From: Anisus vortex
Lineage: Eukaryota > Mollusca > Gastropoda > Planorbidae
Length of the DNA stretch: 64,000 bases
Assembly: GCA_949126835.1 (NCBI GenBank)
Contig: OX421502.1
Span: 36,047,789-36,111,788 of the forward strand
Direction: 5' to 3'
Position numbers and translations under genes: made by a program. The notes beneath the pieces are model-generated. The model was not told the origin of the DNA. It did no database searches and saw only the letters and a program-made list of their open reading frames with translations. Positions 24,963 to 39,100 of this stretch are shown here, in pieces. The first letter of the stretch is position 1. Each line of letters starts with the position of its first letter.

Positions 24963-26523
24963 GTAATTACAACAAAAAGTTTATACTTGTAATGTACCGT
25001 TTGTTTTGTGTATTTGCTTTTAATTTACACCAGCATGCATATATTCTACATATTCTTTACATTTAAATGGAGTAGGCCTATAATTGAATACTTTAATTCC
25101 GGAGTAATTACAAAACAAAGTAATAGTCTACTTGCTTATAATTGATACAGGGCATAATCCTATGAGCTGTTTAATTTATTGAAATAAAATAAACGTACGA
25201 AGACCTCAAAAGTTATGAATATTTTACCTTAAAATTCTAATTCTTTAATATTTTTTTTATATATTAGCAAATGTTTGATAAACAGAGCCTTTCAATCTTA
25301 GACTACTAAATGAATTAAACTAAATCCTAATATGGTTTTTAGACATTAAGGATAAAGCGCATAATTTTGTAGACATTAAACATGTTATAATTAAAATATT
25401 AGGCATACAACAACAATTTTGAGTTTACAAGAGCAGAAATTAAAATATAGGCCATGGGCCTGTACACCCACGTTGCTTCCCTAAGCAGTTATCTGTTCCT
25501 TGTTTTTATTTGATGGTCAGAAAAATCGATGTTCAAGTGTAAAAAAAAAAGCCAATGCTAATTTGCACACAATTTTTTATCCCATTCATTAACACCGCTA
25601 AACGTGTAGTGATGATAAGGCGACCAGTAAGAAAATACCATTAAAGTTATTGTACATTCTGAAGCTGTATTTTAGGCCCTACGTTTCATGTTATACTTGA
25701 GCACGGCTGTTATAAATTACACGTATTTGGTTACTATGAACTCAATTCTAGGCCACGGTTTGTTGTGGTTTAAAGTAGATTATATTTTTTTCAAAAAGAA
25801 GCATTAAAAAACTCAACCATCTATTGTTATAGGCTACGACATTTTGCTCAGCTTAAATTGTTTTCCCCATATTTTAACACGACATTGATCTATCGTATAT
25901 TGTGAAAACCATATTCTTTTACCCAGCCTAGATTATTTATTTTGAAAATGACTTTTTGTAAAATTGAATGAAATTGTAAGCCTATGTGATATTGAATACT
26001 TAACTGCTTAGTAAATCTATGTGACATGATGAATAATTGATGATATTGTAAATCCACGTGACTTTTTGCGTACTTGGACATCTATGTGACATATTTCATA
26101 CTTGACATTGTACAATTTATGTGACATATTCCATACTTGACATTGTACAATTTATGTGACACATTCCATACTTGACATTGTACTCTATGTGACGTATTGA
26201 ATACTTGATGACATTGTACATCTATCTGACGTATTGAATACTTGACGACATTGTACATCTATGTGACTTATTGAATACGTGTTGACATTGTACATCTTTG
26301 TGACACATTACACATACACACGTGAGAGACATTCACCATTGACAAAACATAATTTATAACTAAATGACATGTGTACCTACAGCTCCATGAACTTTGATTT
26401 ACACACTATTACGAGACATATGTCCAATATATCTAATAAGATTGTCCACCATAATTTTAATGGTTTTATCAGTAATCAATTCATCTGCAATAAAAACACT
26501 AACCTATGTATTTTATCTCTCAG
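24963..26523 (+). other. Leader intron with minisatellite
   Basis: AT-rich intron. About 25,975-26,310 is a degenerate tandem array (unit roughly 33-36 bp) built on CATACTTGACATTGTACA and TATGTGACATATT. No coding exon seen. Confidence 0.6.
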
Positions 26524-26587
26524 GTAAAACTAAAATGTGGAAATTAATTCTATTAGCGGTGGTAACAGCCACGGCCAGCGCAACCAA
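26524..26587 (+). CDS. TEP: TEP exon 1: start codon and signal peptide
   Basis: ATG at 26,535. It encodes [17 protein letters not shown], a typical short signal peptide with a basic n-region, a hydrophobic core and A-S-A near the cleavage site. The acceptor TCTCAG is at 26,518-26,523 and the donor AA|GTAAGC. Bases 26,524-26,534 are untranslated. Ends in phase 2. Confidence 0.88.
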
Positions 26588-29500
26588 GTAAGCTCAAATG
26601 TTCTGTTATTTGTATACATCTTTTTATATAATCAAGTTTTATGTGCTTACTTCTCGACCGACACTGTGAATGGACACTACCATTCACACTCTCAACATAT
26701 ACTTAAACAGGGCCGGCCCATCCACATAGGCAATCTAGGCGGCCGACTAGGGCGCACAATTTTTTTGTTGGTGGGTACTAAGTACTAAGTAATGAAGGCG
26801 AATGCTATTTTATTTGAGTTGTCTTAGAACATAGGAAACTAACACTAACACTACTCAGTTTCTCCCCGCCGAAGGCACTTTAATGAGGGCGCAGAATTTG
26901 ATTCCGCCTAGGGCGTCTAAAACCCTAGATCCGGTACTTTACTTAAACATACTCAACATACACTATTAAAGTATGCTACGTGGTTATTGCACTCTCCCAC
27001 TTGTCGTCTGAAGTGTCCGAATTCGTTATTTCTTAATCGGATAGAAAACGGGTCAAAATTTCGTAATAGTAAACATTTTTCGTTTTTAAAAAAATGGTCA
27101 GGTCTGACTGACTTTACCCCATTGTTATAAAACATATGCCAGGGTCAGTAGGCCTGCTTCTGAAAAAAAACAACTGTATTTTATTTTGGTTTAATTGTTC
27201 TAGTTCGCGCTCACGTCCCTTATTATCGGATTGTATCAATCGCAAGATGAGTCGGTCAATTATATAAGTCTAGTAATTTAAAAGTTTTATTTGTTATCCA
27301 GGATCATATAAAATGTATGAAACAACGCAAAGGTATAGTTTCTCGACATGTGAAGTAGAGACATCTCTGAAGGGTTGGACTAGCAAATGAAACTTCGTTG
27401 TCTGCATACGCTTAAGACTCTTGTTGTTTGTTATATATATATATTATATCAATATTATAAGTAGTAAATGCATGCTATTGATCCCAGATCATTCGCAATC
27501 AACTTATCCTTACATTGTGGACTTTTTTTCATCGGGTATAACGGGGTCTCCACAGTATAATGAAGAAGAAATAAACTTTTGACCTTTTCCCATAATGCAT
27601 TATGTCTCAAGTCTGAACCTAATCACCGATATATACGTTACGATCTAGAGATAACCAATAGAAGTTTGTTGGCAATGTCGTGCATTAGATTCAATTTTTT
27701 TAAATAAATCCCAATATTTGCTTTTTGGAATTTTATCTGAAAATAAAGACTTTATCCAGAGTCTCTTACTAGAGGATTAGCTAATTCATAACACATTTAA
27801 AACAATTCAGCAGATCTTATGTCTAACATATATATTTATTGCATTTCACTAACAAAGTAATTCTATATGTTTCGCTTTTTATAAATTAGTAATTCGTTAG
27901 AAAAGTATAGAAGTTTACTGTAGAAGTAATTTAAACGTTCATATTTTGTAGGCTTGTAACCCTTCCCGTACCGACCTACTTCTATCTATGCTGCCTTCAG
28001 TTCCGCTATATACGCGCCCGGGACTGTAAGGGTTAAGAAAAAAAAGCAACAAATAAAATTTAAAAAAATACCATTAATTAAAGTCAATGAAGTAAAACTA
28101 ATAGATCGTTTACAATTTGTGCTCAGTTCCTATGTGGTCATTGCACCCTCCAAGGTCCGAGCCAACATGGACCTGTCCCTCAGCGTCAACATCCTCAACG
28201 CCACTGGTGACGTCACGGTCGTGGCTTCTCTCCTACGTGGGCAGACATCCGTGGTCAGCGCCAGCAAAGTCTTTCAAGCCGGTAAGAACTATAATGAGTT
28301 ATTGTGTGTGCGTTAAATATATACTTAGTTTTGGTATGAACAAGAATTAGTGCACAGATTTATGAGACGTAGACTAGTTCTGAGCCTACACTATTGAGAC
28401 CTCAAAACTTGTCTTGTGGGTGATCAGAGGTGTTAAAGACCTTATTTATGAACCAAATATTTCCATTTCGCAGGATTTAAAAAAAAGCGCTAAGCATTAC
28501 GTAATGAGAATATTTTACAAGTGAAGTATTTTCCTATTTTCGAGAATAGACTCTATACATTAGCTTTTTTTAGAAAGCTAAGTTTTCTAATTACCACTAA
28601 GAGTGGAAGTTACACCTGTGACTGAGGCATGTTGCTTTCGGTATGTTATTCTCAGGCAGGATCTTCACGCAGTCAGCAAGCTTATACTTCTGCGGTGTCG
28701 TGATTTTTCATGACGGCAAGGCTTCAATGAGTTGATTAGGGCTGTCGTGTTCTTATCGTAGTCTGTCTTTCCATCTTGGTTGGGGGGGGGGGGGGGGGGG
28801 GGGGTTAACAAAACACAATAGTTTAATTCGCTTAGTTTCTGAAATAGTTGTATACCTTATATTCTATACGCTTAGTCTCTGATATTATCATGTAGTTTTT
28901 GCAGGGCCGTAATAGGATCGTGGCCTTGCTCCTGCCTTCTACATACCTCAGAAAAGTGCCGGTCTTTCATGTTACATTCTGTAAAATCATCAATAAATTT
29001 TATGTTGCGCTTATCTTGGTTAGACTGAGGCGCTTAAAATTGTAGGGGAAAAGTGCATTTTATTTTACATTTTCAACGAAAGAATAGGAATGCCACAAAA
29101 ATAATATTTTTGGGATGTGTATGGGGGCCGCTGTTCCAATGTAGCATGCGGAATGTGCCTAAATACGCCACTGATTAAATCTGTGCTATAGTAACACTAA
29201 GTTCAATACGCCCAGTCTGAGAAACTAGCAGCAGGATCACGATCACAGATTGGGTCACTTATCTTCAGTTTTTTTTAAAGCATATTTTGTAAGCGAAAGC
29301 CAACTTCTAGTCCTGGGGTTTGAAACATGAAACTCTGATGTATAGATTTCAACTAAAAAATCCATTCAAAATACAATTGTACCAAGTCAGTGGTATGTTA
29401 ACAGAAAACGTATATTTACTAAAGCCTGACAAATATGTAAAAATCGTTACGTGATGCGCATTCCCCCCCCCCCCCCCCCCACCGGATGAAACAGACTTAC

Positions 29501-32500
29501 AAACAGGTTTACCCCATGTTATTCCTTTGTGGCAGTATGCCAGTAAGTAAAGTCACCCTTTCAAACCTAGATTGTCCATGAGGGACTAAAGAATCAGTGT
29601 TTTCGTGGCCACGGGGGATGGGGTGTTGTATAATGTATAGCTAGGAATATGCACAATCACCTTGACTAAAAAAAATACCTCAATAATACAAAAATGTATG
29701 AAATTCTAACTTAGAAATACAACGAAGTAACAATCTATTACAATGCTCAGATAAACTTAGACCAATAACATTTTTCTTATGTCACACGCGAGAACAAATG
29801 CATATAAGTACTCTTTATTTCTGAGTAGCATCTGGGGCATGGAATGGGTTGCCTGAACAAACCAGGAAAAAACAGCAACTCAACATCATTTAAAACATTA
29901 ATAAAACTGCATGATTAGACTCAATCCCGGGATGAGCGAAGGACGCAACAATCTTCTGTATAGAAGGAAAGTACTTTAACATACGAGAGAACATAAGACT
30001 TCTTCCCAACTTATCTCAGGTATCCATTATAGCTGGGTAGAATCAGGGATACCATCTAAACCCTTGCAAAAAATAAATATCCTGGACTTTAACAACTGGA
30101 TTCGACCCCAACTCTTAGAGTGTGAACGCCATAGCCACATTGAATATTGACCCAATAACGAGAAAAAATATTTCGCATTTCTAATGCACGTAAATATATA
30201 TTATAAGAAGTAAAGTAAAGTACCCGTCGGACCAAATTGATCCATAGGGCCGGTGGAGCAGCTTTCACCAGTTTCTGTGGTCACGGCATACTAGGTGATT
30301 GTGTGGCCAGTACTATGCACAGCCGCCCTTACTTCACTCCAAGGTCAGGTACCCATCAGAGCTGGGTAGACTCAGGGACACCCTCCAGACCCTGGGAAGA
30401 AATCCTAGCCTGCACCAGGATTCGAACCCAGGACCTTCGGTACGCCAACCGAACGCGCTGCCGCTCGACCATCATACCCCCTAAATATATATTGTATAAT
30501 ATTTTAATTTTAGGCCTAATTATTTAAATTATAATAATAATTACTATCCCAACTACGTTTTAAACTATATCAACAATACCAGGGCCAAAGCGGATGCGCT
30601 AAAAAAGGGAGTGAACATGTATGCGAAGTGCGAAGTTATGTCTTATGCGAAATTAATCATCTGGTTATGTTTTCATTTCAGGTGTGCCTGGCACGATTGA
30701 TATGAAGGTAAGTGACAGCTACGTATCATCTTGACATAGATAATGGCCTAAACATGAACAGGATACACCAGTGGCGTAACTAGAAAAAGTGTAACGTGGG
30801 GCGTTTTTTTTTAATTAAGCTAACGTAGATAATAAAACAGGGTGGTATGTTGAAATCATTGCTTTTTTAATTAAAGTTTCAGTCTCTAATATATTAACTA
30901 ATTTTCGTCAGCTAACTTTTTTAATACTAATTTTCGGCAGCTAACTTTTTTTCATACAGCGGTTTTAAGTGTCAATTTTAGCGCCCTTGTAAATTTTGGT
31001 GCCTGGGGAGCATTCCCCATCCGTCTTCTATTTACGCTACCGGGATATAAACCCAGATTTATTTAAAGTATGTGAGTAAGGCCTATATATATTTGTCCAA
31101 ACACACAAAATATTATTTGAAATGAACTTTTCACGTAACATCGAGTCTGTGTGATCTCAGTTACCAGCTGACCTACCCAGCAGTACATATACCTTAAATG
31201 TGAAAGGCAGTGGCGGGCTGACCTTTGACAAGTCCGAAAGTCTGAGTTACAACAGTAAAGAGGCTTCCATCTTCATTCAGATCAACAAAGCCATTTTCAA
31301 GCCTGGAGACACAGGTGAGGTCACGTAGACATCAAACGTGATCTATATCACTGATCTATATTAATTTTTATTGGAACAAAAAAAATGTCCGCCATGATGC
31401 ACTTACCTATAAAATTTATAAAATCTTATAAAGTTATTGAAATGTAAAGTGTGATATTTAGAATATTTATGCATTAAAATATAGCCGATGTTGATTGCAG
31501 TAGTGTACAACAATTATTTGAATGAATGAATACATTTTTAAACAAGATGTAATTTTTTAATTTTTTATTGCAATAAAATAGCTAGTATGTAATGTTTGGT
31601 ACATCAACATCTTCGACTACTTAAAATGTATTCTTCTCTGTCTTATCAATCAGTAAACTTCAGAGTTTTCGGAATCTACTCTGACCTGAAGTCATACACA
31701 GATCCAGTAGATATCTCTCTATATGTAAGTTGACTGATAGACAGGAAGAAATGTCAACTTAGCTTTACTTTAAACATTTGTATCAAAACTTCAGACTACA
31801 TTACTCTCCGCCTCCGCAGGATGCCAACTCCAACAAAATTAAACAGTGGCTGAAAGTGACGCCAACTAACGGTGTCATCACACAAGAACTGACTCTGTCA
31901 ACCCAGCCTGTACTTGGTGACTGGAAGATCCAAGTGGACGCCGGTGTAAGTACTAACAATATTATTTTTATTGATTGCTAATTAATTCATAGAGCAGGGA
32001 GTACAAATAAAACAGTATATTGTCAAGAGTGGAATGGGGCAGATTAGCAAATGATTGGGTATATAGCAGGTTGAAACCACTTTACACGGAGAAGGTGTAA
32101 ACCTGCTTGTCCGCAGAACTTGTTCTAAAATTATTCTGATCATTTTTCCATGTCAAGCCATTTTAGTCTTGCAATTTTAAAAGTGTAAAAATAGAGAGAG
32201 AGGAAGAGAGTGAGTGAAAAAGAGAGAGAGAGAGAGATAGAAAGAAAGAGAGAGAGAAAGATTCAAAGAGAAAATGAGTTATTCGGTGGATTATGAGACA
32301 GATACATAATGAATAAAATGACTCAGCTGTCATTCTAAGAAATTCAAAGATAATCTGATCTTGTATCCGATCAACAAAAGCTTAATACAAGCTTATACCG
32401 CTAGAAGGAACACATTACGCTTATACCACTAGAAGAAACAAATTCTCTTTACACACAGAACATTGCTTAGCAGGATAAAGCAACAGAATTTCCGAAACCT

Positions 32501-32804
32501 ACGAAACTTCCAGTGAAAAGTATCCGTGCGGTATACCTCGAGAAAATTATGAATTTGTACTGCAGACTTGCTCTCTGTACCATCCAGCCATGTCTAGCTT
32601 ATGGTCCCAAGAAACTCCTCTAAATGACGAACTTTGTAGAGAATCGGCACACCAAAAACAAAATTAAATGAAAGGTGCAATATCCAATCCGGACAGTTAC
32701 TTATTAAGAACAAAAAAAGAAAAAGAGAGAGATAGAGAGATAGGGAAAGAGAGAAAGAGAGAGTGAGAGAGAGAGAGAAAGAGAGAGAGAAATAGAGAGA
32801 GATA

Positions 32805-32838
<34 letters not shown>

Positions 32839-32864
32839 AATAGAGAGAGAGGGAGAGAAAGAGA

Positions 32865-32924
<60 letters not shown>

Positions 32925-32979
32925 AAGAGAGAGAGAGAAAGAGAGAGAGAGAAAGAGAGAGAGATAAAGAGAGAGATAA

Positions 32980-33010
<31 letters not shown>

Positions 33011-33079
33011 AAGAGAGATAGAGAGAGAAAGAGAGAGAGAAAGAGAGAAAGAGAGAGAGAGAGAAAGAAAGAGAGAGAA

Positions 33080-33148
<69 letters not shown>

Positions 33149-36100
33149 GAGAGACTGAAAGAGAGAGAGATGGGGATTAGAAGAAGAAGTAGACTACGGT
33201 TACGGTTACGTTCTTTACCTCCCCGCGATTGGTGGAAAACCGCAACTATTGGATGCAGCTTTAAAACGCCTATGTATGAGATATACGGTACTAAATGCTT
33301 CCCAAACACTTTCTAAACACACTCTTTCTCATTAATACAGTAATAATGTAGTAAGTAATATTGCACGCAGTCATGTATTTCACTAATGTAGTCACGAATT
33401 CGTTATTACGACGTTATGACGTTATGACGCTAGCCCGGTATACACGGCATACGATTCGATAAGGTTAAGAGCCAAACCCGCCAATATGCGGGGCCGCGAA
33501 TGGGGAGCCGCGAATGGGGAACCGCGAATAGGTGAGGGTATACTGTATTGAAGATTTCATTCTATTTTAATTGGATCCACAGAGAACTAAAGAAGAGAAA
33601 GTATTTACAGTAGCTGAATACGGTAAGTAAAATGATATTAGTTCATTCATTAACCTTCAAGAACAAACCGTATTTCATAAAAATGCAACTTCTTTTATCA
33701 TCTTATTATCTGACGTATTACTCTATATTCTTATTAAAAATATGCAGTTAAATTACTACAATGTATTTTTTGGGGTTACTTTGCTAATGACCTGCTGTCA
33801 AATGATATAACGATATAACCTATAAATCTAACCCTGTTTATCTTTATCTTTTATATAAAAGCAACTAGAAGCAACAATTAATTTTTTTGTCCATATATGC
33901 TTTCAGTTCTACCCAAATTTGAGGTGGACGTCATTATGCCATCATATGCTCTCACCACTGACAATGACATCACAGTGACAGTCAAGTCCAAGTGAGTGAA
34001 TCTGTATTTATATCATTTTCTAGATAAAAGTCTATGTCAGTTTTACTATCGCCTACATCCATCACTGTCAGCGGATACTTCTAGTGACACTGTCAATGTA
34101 CACTTCCACTGACAATGTCAGCATGCAATTCGACTGATTCTGTCAGCATGCAATTCGACTGTCACTGTCAACACGCAATTCAACTGGCACAGTCAATCTG
34201 CAATTCGACTGATGTTGTCAGCATGCAATTCGACCGACACTGTCAACATGCAATTTGACTGACACTGTCAACATGCAATTCGAATGACACTGCCAACGTA
34301 CATTTTGACTGACACTGTCAACGTACACTTCGATTGACACTGTCAACGTACACACCGATGTTAAATTACTCTCTCCCTAGATGCATAAGGTGTCAGTAAC
34401 CTTGAATAAATGCATTAGCAATATTCACCACAATGTTTGTTTTTAACAGATACACTTATGGTAAACCTGTGAAGGGAACAGCTGACGTCCTGGTCAAGCT
34501 ACACGAAACATACACCACCTTTGACTACAGCAGGGCTCTGCCAGTGACCACTTTACAAGTCCCTGTAAGTAGATGAGCATCGTTTTGAAGAGGTGTGCAG
34601 AGCATGCATGTTGTTGTCATTGAATACAGAAAGTTAATATAACACCTGTTTGTCCACAACAACAAGAACTGTTATGCACAATAAGAACTGTAAAGATAAC
34701 ACCTCTTTGTCCACAATATTAACTGTTAAGATAACACCTCTTTGCCCACAATAACAACGTGATTATACCGATAACAATAAGAACAAGAAAAACAACAACT
34801 GCTAAACACCAAACAAAACAAAAACAAAAAAGAAATCAACAAAAGTACACATTATTATACGTTTGCAAACTGTGCTAGATATGGAGCGATAAACGATTTT
34901 TAACCACACATGCATATAACTCATCAGTAACTAAGTTGTAGCAGACGAATAACTATCGACAACATATCATTATTAAAGATAATTCAAAATTCCCAACATT
35001 GCTTACAAATCAGCAGTTATTGAATGAACAGAGATATAAATGTAAAAAATTTAATGAACGAAATATGTTTGCGTATTCCACATAATAAGCAATTATTTAA
35101 AAGTAAACATCACTACATACATATAGATATTCATGCTATGGATATGAATCTCGAAAACACATTATTAACGTTATTAGTCTCAATTATGGTGGTATAGTGG
35201 CCGTCCATAAATGAAGTCACGGACCTAGGGGAGGGAGGCGGTGGGTCGATTATATGTGACGATTTGTGGCGAGGGGGGGGAGGTGTTAAGACACTGTGAC
35301 GTCACAGGAAAATTTGCATCTTACATGTAAATTCTCACTTTAAACAAGTTTCACTTAATTAACAACATCAAGTATATTGTTTATTAAACAATATACGACA
35401 ATGACGTTAAAAGTGATTTAAAACTATTTAATTTTGAAATTGTAAATAATTGTCAGGGTTTTTTTTTCTTGGGAAGGGGGTTGGTAGTGCCTGGAAGGGC
35501 GCGCGGTCTGACTTTTGGTGACGACTAGTGACGATGGAGGGAGGGGGATTAAAAATGGCCACGAAATCGCGTGACGTGAATTATGGACTGCCCTTAGGTT
35601 ACATGTAGTAAAATTATGGATACTTTATGTTTTAGTGTCAAGCTTTGAGATTTTGCTATAATACATTAAAATTTAGTTGTCAATAGAATAAAGTTTTCCT
35701 CAACTGTTGTAAGAACAACAGAAAATTACCACCAGTTTAATGTCTGTACCCTTTGTTGTAAACAAATATATAATTATCTAAATCCGCTAGACAAAAAAAA
35801 AACAACTCCTTAGCGTGCAGTAACTTTGTCGCATTAGTCGATGCTCGCATTGATTAATATATATCCCAATAGCTTGACGGAGAGGCCAAAGTGACCATCC
35901 CTATGGCGCAGATCAAGGCCATCAACGCCCAGCTGAACGCGCACGTCGTCATTGTCACGGCCAACGTGACAGAGTCCTTGACGGGCAACCAGATGACAGG
36001 CAACGGCACCGTGACCCTGTACGACAAAGGCGTCAAGCTGGACTACCCTGAGACTAACGCTAAGACCTTCAAGCCCGGACTGCAATCCATTGCTTACGTA

Positions 36101-39100
36101 AGTAATTTCTGTGTGTACTTTCTGAACATGTAGATCTAACAACTGCAGTTGGCGATGCTTGTAGCATACTTTTTTTCAGTGGTCGGCAACCTGATAATAG
36201 TGTGCCCAAGTAGGATTTTTAATTCCTTCCGATTGCCAAGAACCTAAAATTTATTATGTTCTAGCACTCAATTTCTTGTTAGAAAAGACGTGGATTTTCT
36301 TTTAAGGGGTCTTCCGCGTGCCATTGAAAATCGCTATGCGTGCCAGACTCGTGCCGTAGGTTGCCGACCCCTACTTTATTTTACTATTGGGTTCTCGGGA
36401 CTTTAAGTTTCTGTTTTAGACTGTTTCTCATTTTGCATTTTGCTAGAATCACAGAACGACGGGTTTAAATTAGGCATTTAATCCATCGGGTGGAGAGGGA
36501 AAGTGGGGGCGGGGAGGAATGGGCTCAGCCGTTCATGCAAAGTGTGTTCCGTTTTTTCTTCATTTGTGTGTTGGGGGGCCGATCTGAAGAACCTTAAACC
36601 CTTGGGAAATGCTTGGGATTGGGTGTTACTCCTGGCCTTTGTGACGTCTCTAAGTTTATCCAGTGCTGGCATCAGTAGGGGCACTTCTGTACCCATAGGC
36701 CTCATTGTCGGAGAAGTGTGGAAACCACCGATACGCTTTCATCAAGAGCACACCGGTGGAATAACGTATGGGGGACAGCCTCTGTTGCGCGTCCGAGGTT
36801 TCATTGCAGGGCATAAATGCGGAGGAAGCGATGAGCGCAACAGTCCGTCTCAAACCTTCCTTGGTGCCTGGATGTCCCGACCTTGTAGTCTGGGATTTAT
36901 GCTACCGGGCGATAGTGCAGTTATACAAGCAGAACACCACGATAATGATCCTAGGGGGATAATGATCCTAGGGGGATTACGCAAGGTGGGCAGTGAAGTG
37001 TAGTGCATATACTGCGGAGATAGTAACCTATGTAATTCGACAAGCCTTATCAGCATGCCGCGAGGTGACTAGTCTCGGACAGGATCTTGGTGTGCACCAA
37101 ACCTTGATCCCTTACATAGGTACTCAAAAGCCGGAAAGCTCGTTCGTTTTTTTAGAGACATGTAGAAATCGGCATCAGTTAGGCAAAGTTACTGTGGCTA
37201 TATATATCTAGACACACTGCCTACCGACACCTTGTGCTCATGGCCAGTGCTTTGCTCGTTCTATGGATCAAAATATCTTTACAGGTACATTTTAAAAAGA
37301 ATCAAGTTGTATTTTTTATTTGATTTACTCCAGCTTAAAGTCACCCAGCCTGACGGTCTCCCAGTGACCTCCACAGCCGAACAGGTCAAGGTCAGCATCA
37401 AGGTGACAGCTGAGCTTCCAGGCACGACGCCGACCCCTTACTACTGGTATTCCCCTCCCACCGAGAGCAGAGACCTCCCCGGGCTCAGCCTGACCATCCC
37501 TGACAACGGCCTGGTCACCATCCCCGTTGACGTTCCAGCCGATGCTAAGGACGTCCATATCACGGTAAGGGATATAACTGAGTGTAGTAGATGTTTCTTC
37601 GATTAACTCCCTTTTGTTTAAAATTGTGACCTAGTGAACTAAAAGTCTACTTTGTCGTCATCGACAATGTCACAGTTTGCTTCCATTACTTCATGTTTAT
37701 TGTATCGTGTTGAAAGTTTTAGTTGTTTGAGAGAAAATATCGCATAAACTTATTTTAGATACTGAAAGGCTTAACATTTCCCAGTGCTAATTTGTAGCTG
37801 TTAAGGGGAGGGCCATTCGGTGACTGCGCCCATTTTCCATTATATTGTTTCCTATTTAGTTATAAGAAATACCCTGAATAAATAAACTATACTTTAAATG
37901 AAGTATCATGCTTAACTAAACTATAGGCCTACATTATACTTTACAAGAAGTGTCAAACTTAACTGAACTAAACTTTTTGTGAAAAATCCTTGTCCAAGCC
38001 ATAAGTTATATAAAGTGTCATGCTCAACTAAACTATACTAAATAAAACTATACTTTATACTACAAATTACAAATTACATATTTATATAGCTCTATTATTA
38101 ACAAAGTCTTCCTTTACATTTACCATGTGTTTTTAAAAATAATATAAATTATATAAAATATCATACATAATTCTGTAATACAAATATATAAAGTGTATTG
38201 TCTACTTGAGTGTTATGTTGTATTCAGTGCTTTTTTTCTTTCAGGCAACATTCCAAGGTGTAAGCAAGGAACTGACACTTGGAAAAAGTCACTCTCCCAG
38301 CAACTCCTATATTCAGCTATCACTAAAGTCTTCATCTGTTATTAAAGTAATGTTTTGTTATTTCCGCAAAATTGAATCTCGTAGTTTGAAATACTAGTTT
38401 AACCGATTTTATTTATTCCTTAGATTATTTATGTAAATGCAGTATTGCTTGTATGCTCATATTAAAGAAGTCACTGGTGTCGCACGTTTGTCCCGCCGTG
38501 AGTGGTTTTCTGACATAATAACAACAACAAAAAGCAGCATCGGCAAAAGCACAATTGACTCCTTGGTGCGCACACACTCTATCAACCACACTGTACTGAT
38601 ATGGAGTTACGAGGTGTGGGAGAATGTCAAGGCTTACTATTAAACTTCTTGATCCACAAAGACTATATTATAGAAAATATTCCGAAAGAATAAATGCAGG
38701 TATATAAAGAGCTTACAGGGTGAATCTTCCCATAAGATTGTATGAACCTGTCATGTAAAAACACAATAACTTACAACAGCGAAACTAATTTATTATGCGG
38801 GCATGTAACTTCTTCTTTACTAAGTATCACTTGTCAAAAATCCTGAATAGCGTATTTTAATTGGTGAATAATAAGGCAATAGATTCAAATGAAAGAGGTA
38901 ACAAGTGTAATAAATCGTTTAGTTTTGTTGAAAAGTAGCTCACATAGTAAAACTATGTCTTTTATCTATTAGGCAGGAGACAACATCGCTTTTGAAGTAA
39001 AAAGCACACAAGCTCTATCCAAGTTGGTCTACCAAGTGAGTTACATGCCATATAATTGCAACTCTCCTAGTTTCATGTAAAATGTATAAACTGATTATAG

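Larger units (their letters stand above)
28282..30681 (+). other. Intron 2, repeat-rich
   Basis: Contains a run of 23 G (28,782-28,804), a run of 18 C (29,463-29,480), a family B LINE end (29,815-29,990) and a SINE (30,209-30,481). No exon seen. Confidence 0.8.

Noticed and set aside
32704..33309. 201-codon minus-strand frame of Ser-Leu-Phe repeats
   Set aside because: It is the complement of a GA-rich simple repeat inside intron 6 of the TEP gene.
34064..34364. Short regular repeats considered as a CRISPR array
   Set aside because: Units are contiguous and degenerate without unique spacers, and the region is an animal intron.
36503..37003. 166-codon plus-strand frame in intron 10
   Set aside because: No recognisable domain. 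It shares blocks with a dispersed repeat at about 2,600, so it is probably part of an old retroelement rather than a gene.
38437..38643. 68-codon frame in intron 12
   Set aside because: Exons 12 and 13 already join in frame, no family similarity is seen, and including it as an exon would add a stop.
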